A stretch of DNA of 64,000 nt from Ophiura sarsii. Its lineage: Eukaryota; Echinodermata; Ophiuroidea; Amphilepidida; Ophiuridae. Below, one piece after another: positions 58,968 through 64,000 of the stretch; position 1 is the stretch's first letter, and every line of letters begins with the position of its first letter. The position numbers and the translations under genes are program-made. Under the pieces are notes generated by a model. That model was not told the DNA's origin, made no database searches, and saw nothing but the letters and a program-made list of their open reading frames with translations. The DNA lies in contig CM069448.1 in NCBI GenBank assembly GCA_035610835.1, forward strand, positions 6,077,607-6,141,606, read 5' to 3'.

Positions 58968-59862
58968 ACATTTTCACAATTCTGTTTTTATATGACCCAA
59001 TCCATACTGCTACTGTTTTATCTATATTGATTTTTAAACCCGACATCTCACGGAAAATTTTCAAAGTATCAAACGTGCTTTTTAGTGACCTTTCTGTACC
59101 ATCTAATATTAAAGTTGTATCATCTGCGTATTGTGTTATCTTAAAATTCATGTCATTTATCTTGATCCCTTTTATGTTTTGATTTCCTCTAATCATTGAG
59201 GCCAGAATTTCCGCGCATAAAACAAAGACATAAGGCGAAAGAGGGTCGCCCTGCCTACAACTACGTTGAATTTGAAACGGTTTTGAAATATTCCCATTTA
59301 TTAACACTGACGAAAAAGCATTTTTATATAGAGTTTGAAACCATTTACATATATCCGTACCAAAATTGAAGGTTTTCAAAGTTTTATATATAAAATCATG
59401 TGATACGGTATCGAAAGCTTTTTCAAAGTCTATAAGTAATAGCATACCAGGTATTTTTTTGTTTTCCGTATAATTTAACAAGTCATAAAGAAGGCGAATA
59501 TTTTCTCCAATAAATCTGTTTGGAACAAAGCCAGTTTGGTCCTCTGAAATTAGATCTGGTAAAACTGATTTTATTCTGTTAGCAATACAAGCAGATGCTA
59601 ATTTATATGAAACATTTAAAAGTGATATTGGTCTCCAATTCTTCAAAAAATGGCGAGGTTTGTCACCCTTTGGTAGGAGAGTAACATGGCCAGCTTTTTG
59701 TTCTTTTGTGAGAGAGCCTTTCCTGAACCCTTCATTTAATGAACGAAGAAGAAAAATGGAAATGTCGTCCCAAAACATTTTATAAAATTCTGCTGTAAAG
59801 CCATCCGGGCCTGGAGTCTTATTATTTTTCATGTTTTTCAAAGCAAAAGAAATCTCAGCCAA
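58903..59862 (-). pseudogene. LINE ORF2, reverse transcriptase catalytic domain
   Basis: A 319-codon frame with all main palm motifs of a non-LTR reverse transcriptase: KTPGPDGFTAEFYK (15-28), LKNWRPISLLNVSYK (73-87), DQTGFVPNRFIGENI (108-122), motif A LIDFEKAFD (143-151), motif B SCRQGDPLSP (201-210), motif C YADD (245-248) and GLKIN (275-279). The catalytic aspartates are present, so the domain itself is uninterrupted. The frame is cut off from the linker part upstream by a one-base shift near 59860 and from the C-terminal part by a shift in a T-rich run near 58915, so no full protein can be made. It would copy the element's RNA at the nicked target. Confidence 0.93.
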
Positions 59863-60484
59863 ATTGTGTTAATTTGTTAATATGTACAACATGATCATTA
59901 ATGTTAATATTACTCTCTTCATATTTATACAAGTTTTCATAAAATAATATTATTTCTTTTTCAATATCCTCCTGAGAGATTGCCTCTGTGTTATCTTTTC
60001 TAACAATTTTACATATTTGTTTATTTACAAAGTTTCTTTTTTCAAGATTCAGAAAATATTTTGATGGTTTCTCCCCTTCTTCTATCCATTTAGCTTTTGA
60101 CCGGACAAAACATCCTTTAATTCGTTTAGCACGTAAGTCTTCAAGCTCATGTTTAGCATTATCAAGTTCCTTCATTACCGATTCGAAATTGTGGTCTTTA
60201 TTCAAAGCTTCTTCACATGATTTCTCCAAATTATTGATCAAATTATCAAGTGTTTCTTCAGTTTTATCAATTTCTTTCTTTCTGTTAGATGAAAATGCCA
60301 TGGTAACACCTCTAATTTCCAGCAATAATACTTCAAAAAATAGCTGATCGTCGATAGTCAACATTAATTCAGATGGGCTAATATCATTTATACATTCTCT
60401 ATCATATGGAGAGGCCGCATATATTTTTTTTACCTTTGTAATTGAATCTTTAACCATATCTACATATTTTTCTTCTATAAGCAA
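59855..60484 (-). pseudogene. LINE ORF2, linker between endonuclease and reverse transcriptase
   Basis: A 209-codon frame rich in Lys and Glu with heptad-like, coiled-coil-prone sequence in the middle and the typical L1 phrases SKAKWIEEGEKPSKYFLNLE and FYENLYKYE just ahead of the polymerase. In-frame sequence upstream of the Met (KKGRGSWKLNNDLL) shows that the ORF extended further; it is lost by about 60560. A one-base shift at 59855-59862 separates it from the reverse transcriptase. An identical copy, shift included, lies at 62430-63059. Confidence 0.88.
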
Positions 60485-60639
60485 ATCATTGTTTAATTTC
60501 CAAGATCCCCGACCTTTTTTTATATTTTCACTCTTATTTAGACCAATGACACGTCAGGACATAGATGTTACGCGTAGGCCCCCTTGCTAGGTGTTTTCTT
60601 GTCTCTCCTGATCAAGATATGTGGCCGCTAAATTTTCGG

Positions 60640-60960
60640 TTCGCTGTTTAACGATTTACGTGAGTCTCTGGTGTATGGTTTGGCTTCATGTTTGACCTCT
60701 TTATGCTCTTGAAGCCTGACTCCAAGAGAACGCACCGTCTCACCAATGTAGGTTTTGGAACAGTCCGAACAAGGTATTTCTTATATTACTTCCGCTTTTT
60801 GAGCATATCAATGTTGTCCTTTGGGTGCACAAGTATATTACGTAGGGTTGGGTGGGGTCTCATAGCTGTGGAGAAACCATGTTTCTTGAAGACCCTAAAC
60901 CCCCTTTTACGAAACACCTTCAACTTCCGATTATTTTTTGATCAAGATCATAAGGCTAAA
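60640..60960 (-). pseudogene. Penelope-like element fragment: GIY-YIG endonuclease start
   Basis: The minus strand reads RKLKVFRKRGFRVFKKHGFS, then HPTLRNILVHPKD, and in a shifted frame IPCSDCSKTYIGETVRSLGV followed by RLQEHKEVKHEA. This is the junction of Penelope-like proteins: linker with L-x-x-x-L-V-x-P-K-D, a C-x2-C pair, then the GIY-YIG nuclease beginning Y-I-G-E-T and an R-L-x-E-H block. A one-base shift and a stop lie between the two parts, near 60785. The reverse transcriptase proper and the rest of the nuclease are absent. The family call is confident; activity is excluded by the breaks. Confidence 0.85.
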
Positions 60961-61017
60961 TTATACATTTGGATGGATCTCTTAGGAACAATCTCAAACT
61001 TGCCGCCAAGCAACAAC

Positions 61018-61352
61018 TTTTTATACAGGTGGCGCTAGATGCCAAAGGCCATGTAAATCAATGACGTCGTGCTGTGTACATGGTAAACGATAATGGTCCA
61101 AAAACGGATCCTTGTGGGTAGCCTTCCAGAGGAGTATGAGGTTTAAAATTTTGGTCATTTACAGAGATAAATTGAGACCTACGAGTGACAAATGACAAAA
61201 AAAAATTAAAAATCTGAGAATAATATTCTTCTGGAAGGCGTCATACAAAAATCAATTAATTGGACCATTATAATTTACCATGTACACATCACCATTGGAA
61301 GACGTCATTGATTTATATACATGGCCTTGGCATCTAGCGCCACCTGTATAAA
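61018..61352. pseudogene. CR1-like reverse-transcriptase fragment arranged as an inverted duplication
   Basis: The minus strand at 61080-61190 reads SFVTRRSQFISVNDQ and TPLEGYPQGSVFGPLSFTMY, the R-x-Q-x-V-x-x-x and G-x-P-Q-G-S-x-x-G-P-L-x-F motif-B block of CR1/Jockey-type polymerases. The plus strand at 61230-61330 carries a second copy pointing the other way: GPL-stop-FTMYTSPLEDVI, preceded by a decayed LEGV.Q.S block. The two arms (61018-61099 and 61262-61352) pair, also through GCCTTCCAGA / TCTGGAAGGC nearer the loop. Both arms continue outward into the shared non-coding TGGCGCTAGATGCC sequence. Both copies are dead. Confidence 0.75.
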
Positions 61353-61748
61353 AAGTAAACCTACTTATGAGACCATTTTTGCACCATAATGTTTTTAAGG
61401 ACCAGTGATTACACTGACGAAATTTCATCGATATAGCTCCTTCACTTCTGGGTGATGTCAAGAACTTTTTGATACCCCCTCGTAATGGCTTAAAATGACA
61501 AGCATTTTATAGGCTGGGTTAGTAAATATACATTTTATGGAATCAGGATCATTTTCCACCTTATGAAAACGTCCATAGCAAGAGTCTGTCTTTGTACACA
61601 AAGTATGGTCGAACATTGACCTTTTTGGTAAAAATTGGCCGAAAAGACCTAAAAGTCTCAAGTTAATCCAGTAAGAGTATTTTGATAGCAAGATTCTGAT
61701 TTTTGTATCCCAAAAATGGTCAAATGGTCATTTTTTTTGGACAATAAG
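61353..61748. other. No recognisable feature
   Basis: Sequence outside the palindrome but still within the 1,110-bp block that is missing from the second copy of the local duplication. Confidence 0.4.
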
Positions 61749-62285
61749 AGTGACTTTTTTGGATTCAGCGCACTGTTTTTTTTATAAGAAAAAGACTTGT
61801 CAAACCTTCCTTAGGGAAGATTCTGATTAACGCCACTTATCTCCTATAGCCTATTTAGTAGTATTATAAAAGCGCAACATTTTGATATATTGATCACAGT
61901 CGCGCATCGTTGAATGATCTACTAAGCAATCATGGTAATGACGAAAGCGGGATCTACTACGAAAGTGACTAATGATGGTATGTGTTCACCGGGTTGTTAA
62001 TTTCATGTGACATATGGTTGTAAACAATAAGCATTTGTGACATTGAGGACTTTTACTTCCAATTCTGACTATGACAACATTATAATGTTTATTCATCAAA
62101 TGTCATACTACCATCAATCTTGTTTCATAATATTTAAAACATTGGTATCAGAGCAGTACTGGGCGAATCGAGTGTCGCACTGTATTCTGACAAGTGGTGT
62201 CCCTTTGAACCAATATGTTCAACTACGTTGATGTCTAATTGCATTTTAATATCAAGAAATCTCGCATCATTAGTTTTAAATTAAA

Positions 62286-63750
62286 AGAGAGCCTTTCCTG
62301 AACCCTTCATTTAATGAACGAAGAAGAAAAATGGAAATGTCGTCCCAAAACATTTTATAAAATTCTGCTGTAAAGCCATCCGGGCCTGGAGTCTTATTAT
62401 TTTTCATGTTTTTCAAAGCAAAAGAAATCTCAGCCAAATTGTGTTAATTTGTTAATATGTACAACATGATCATTAATGTTAATATTACTCTCTTCATATT
62501 TATACAAGTTTTCATAAAATAATATTATTTCTTTTTCAATATCCTCCTGAGAGATTGCCTCTGTGTTATCTTTTCTAACAATTTTACATATTTGTTTATT
62601 TACAAAGTTTCTTTTTTCAAGATTCAGAAAATATTTTGATGGTTTCTCCCCTTCTTCTATCCATTTAGCTTTTGACCGGACAAAACATCCTTTAATTCGT
62701 TTAGCACGTAAGTCTTCAAGCTCATGTTTAGCATTATCAAGTTCCTTCATTACCGATTCGAAATTGTGGTCTTTATTCAAAGCTTCTTCACATGATTTCT
62801 CCAAATTATTGATCAAATTATCAAGTGTTTCTTCAGTTTTATCAATTTCTTTCTTTCTGTTAGATGAAAATGCCATGGTAACACCTCTAATTTCCAGCAA
62901 TAATACTTCAAAAAATAGCTGATCGTCGATAGTCAACATTAATTCAGATGGGCTAATATCATTTATACATTCTCTATCATATGGAGAGGCCGCATATATT
63001 TTTTTTACCTTTGTAATTGAATCTTTAACCATATCTACATATTTTTCTTCTATAAGCAAATCATTGTTTAATTTCCAAGATCCCCGACCTTTTTTTATAT
63101 TTTCACTCTTATTTAGACCAATGACACGTCAGGACATAGATGTTACGCGTAGGCCCCCTTGCTAGGTGTTTTCTTGTCTCTCCTGATCAAGATATGTGGC
63201 CGCTAAATTTTCGAGTGACTTTTTTGGATTCAGCGCACTGTTTTTTTTATAAGAAAAAGACTTGTCAAACCTTCCTTAGGGAAGATTCTGATTAACGCCA
63301 CTTATCTCCTATAGCCTATTTAGTAGTATTATAAAAGCGCAACATTTTGATATATTGATCACAGTCGCGCATCGTTGAATGATCTACTAAGCAATCATGG
63401 TAATGACGAAAGCGGGATCTACTACGAAAGTGACTAATGATGGTATGTGTTCACCGGGTTGTTAATTTCATGTGACATATGGTTGTAAACAATAAGCATT
63501 TGTGACATTGAGGACTTTTACTTCCAATTCTGACTATGACAACATTATAATGTTTATTCATCAAATGTCATACTACCATCAATCTTGTTTCATAATATTT
63601 AAAACATTGGTATCAGAGCAGTACTGGGCGAATCGAGTGTCGCACTGTATTCTGACAAGTGGTGTCCCTTTGAACCAATATGTTCAACTACGTTGATGTC
63701 TAATTGCATTTTAATATCAAGAAATCTCGCATCATTAGTTTTAAATTAAA
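62286..63750. repeat. Tandem segmental duplication, second copy lacking 1,110 bp
   Basis: 62286-63213 equals 59711-60638 (offset 2,575) and 63214-63750 equals 61749-62285 (offset 1,465). I saw no difference between the copies where I compared them, and the translated frames are identical. The block 60639-61748 is absent at the join AAATTTTCG|AGTGAC, without appreciable microhomology or target duplication. Confidence 0.92.
62430..63059 (-). pseudogene. Duplicate of the LINE ORF2 linker frame
   Basis: A 209-codon frame identical in sequence to 59855-60484, created by the local segmental duplication and not by retrotransposition: the flanking non-LINE DNA is duplicated with it, and there is no new A-tail. 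It keeps the same terminal frameshift, so the duplication came after the element died. Confidence 0.92.
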
Positions 63751-64000
63751 ACATTTTATCAAATTATATAGTTCATAACAACTTATCTAAAATTAAATAG
63801 CCCTAGTTCCCCTTAAAGTTTATTAGTAGTGGGACCATACCTACTCGTATTCTTTTTCAAATAAAAGAGGATGAAGAAGCAGTTGAAAATGTAACAGATA
63901 TGAATGAGGGAAGCTGAGTTCATCTACTGATAATCGCGCTTGGAATACACCAATACATAATGTGAATATCGTTAGTACACTGGGATTTTTGCAAATGACC
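63751..64000. other. Right end of window, no feature
   Basis: AT-rich single-copy-looking sequence after the duplication ends. Confidence 0.4.

Larger units (their letters stand above)
57303..60638 (-). mobile_element. L1/Tx1-type LINE retrotransposon, 5'-truncated
   Basis: Read on the minus strand the element runs from about 60600 to a 3' A-rich tail at 57303-57360 (poly-T and CTTCTTCTTC on the plus strand). It encodes the linker, reverse transcriptase and C-terminal zinc-knuckle parts of ORF2 in three frames broken by two frameshifts. The ORF1 and apurinic endonuclease parts are missing, typical of incomplete reverse transcription. Reverse-transcriptase layout and the C-x2-C-x8-H-x4-C knuckle place it near the L1/Tx1 group; clade is a judgement from sequence look. 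A second decayed copy is at 45520-47180 and a duplicated piece at 62286-63213. Confidence 0.92.
59711..62285. repeat. Tandem segmental duplication, first (complete) copy
   Basis: Unit of 2,575 bp starting within the LINE reverse transcriptase (AGAGAGCCTTTCCTGAACCC) and ending AGTTTTAAATTAAAA. It contains the LINE linker, the Penelope fragment, the CR1-like palindrome and 61749-62285. Confidence 0.9.

Noticed and set aside
59988..60347. 119-codon plus-strand frame (repeated at 62563-62922)
   Set aside because: It is the antisense shadow of the LINE linker frame.
57471..60484. Intact autonomous LINE
   Set aside because: Two frameshifts split ORF2, and the endonuclease part and ORF1 are missing.

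Overview
The window is animal nuclear DNA, AT-rich and almost free of recognisable host genes. No reading frame looks like an intact cellular protein. What can be identified is transposon-derived: LINE reverse-transcriptase and endonuclease fragments, a Penelope-type GIY-YIG fragment, and many non-autonomous DNA transposons recognised by terminal inverted repeats (TIRs) and, in several cases, clear target-site duplications (TSDs). Long poly-C/poly-G runs recur, often at element ends. This mix fits a marine invertebrate (an echinoderm, hemichordate, cephalochordate or cnidarian type of genome). That is an inference from repeat content; no gene here fixes the species.

Layout. 0-10 kb: a TIR element with a duplicated left end, a G-rich minisatellite, a mariner-like element, a broken LINE endonuclease fragment, a GGTGCGTCA motif array, a tRNA-derived repeat, a 380-bp direct duplication, a foldback element and a TTAA-flanked MITE. 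10.5-13.2 kb: a 2.7-kb giant palindrome built of roughly 170-190-bp units rich in ATGGCCGCC-type motifs. 16.8-18.4 kb: a hAT-type MITE with an 8-bp TSD and a dense cluster of inverted GATAAAC/TCGAAAAACC words. 34.0-36.05 kb: a hAT-like element (8-bp TSD AACATTAG) containing a nested CCAATATTGG-rich TIR element with a 131/120-bp tandem array. 36.6-36.8 kb: the only weak candidate for a host first exon. 37.7-38.3 kb: a 15-bp minisatellite and a foldback MITE. 42.7-53.6 kb: further TIR elements, a decayed LINE copy, two clusters of palindromic CAGTATCG...CGATACTG words, a second 8-bp-TSD MITE and nested TTAA elements. 57.3-60.6 kb: a 5'-truncated, frameshifted L1/Tx1-type LINE on the minus strand. 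60.6-63.75 kb: Penelope and CR1-like debris and a recent tandem duplication whose second copy lacks 1,110 bp.

Below these insertions lies an older pattern. Short stretches at about 2.6-10, 20-25, 29-34 and 39-44 kb are similar to one another and partly in the same order. This suggests that several divergent copies of one multi-kilobase segment underlie the locus. The elements do not form a pathway; the window is best read as a nest of successive insertions and duplications.
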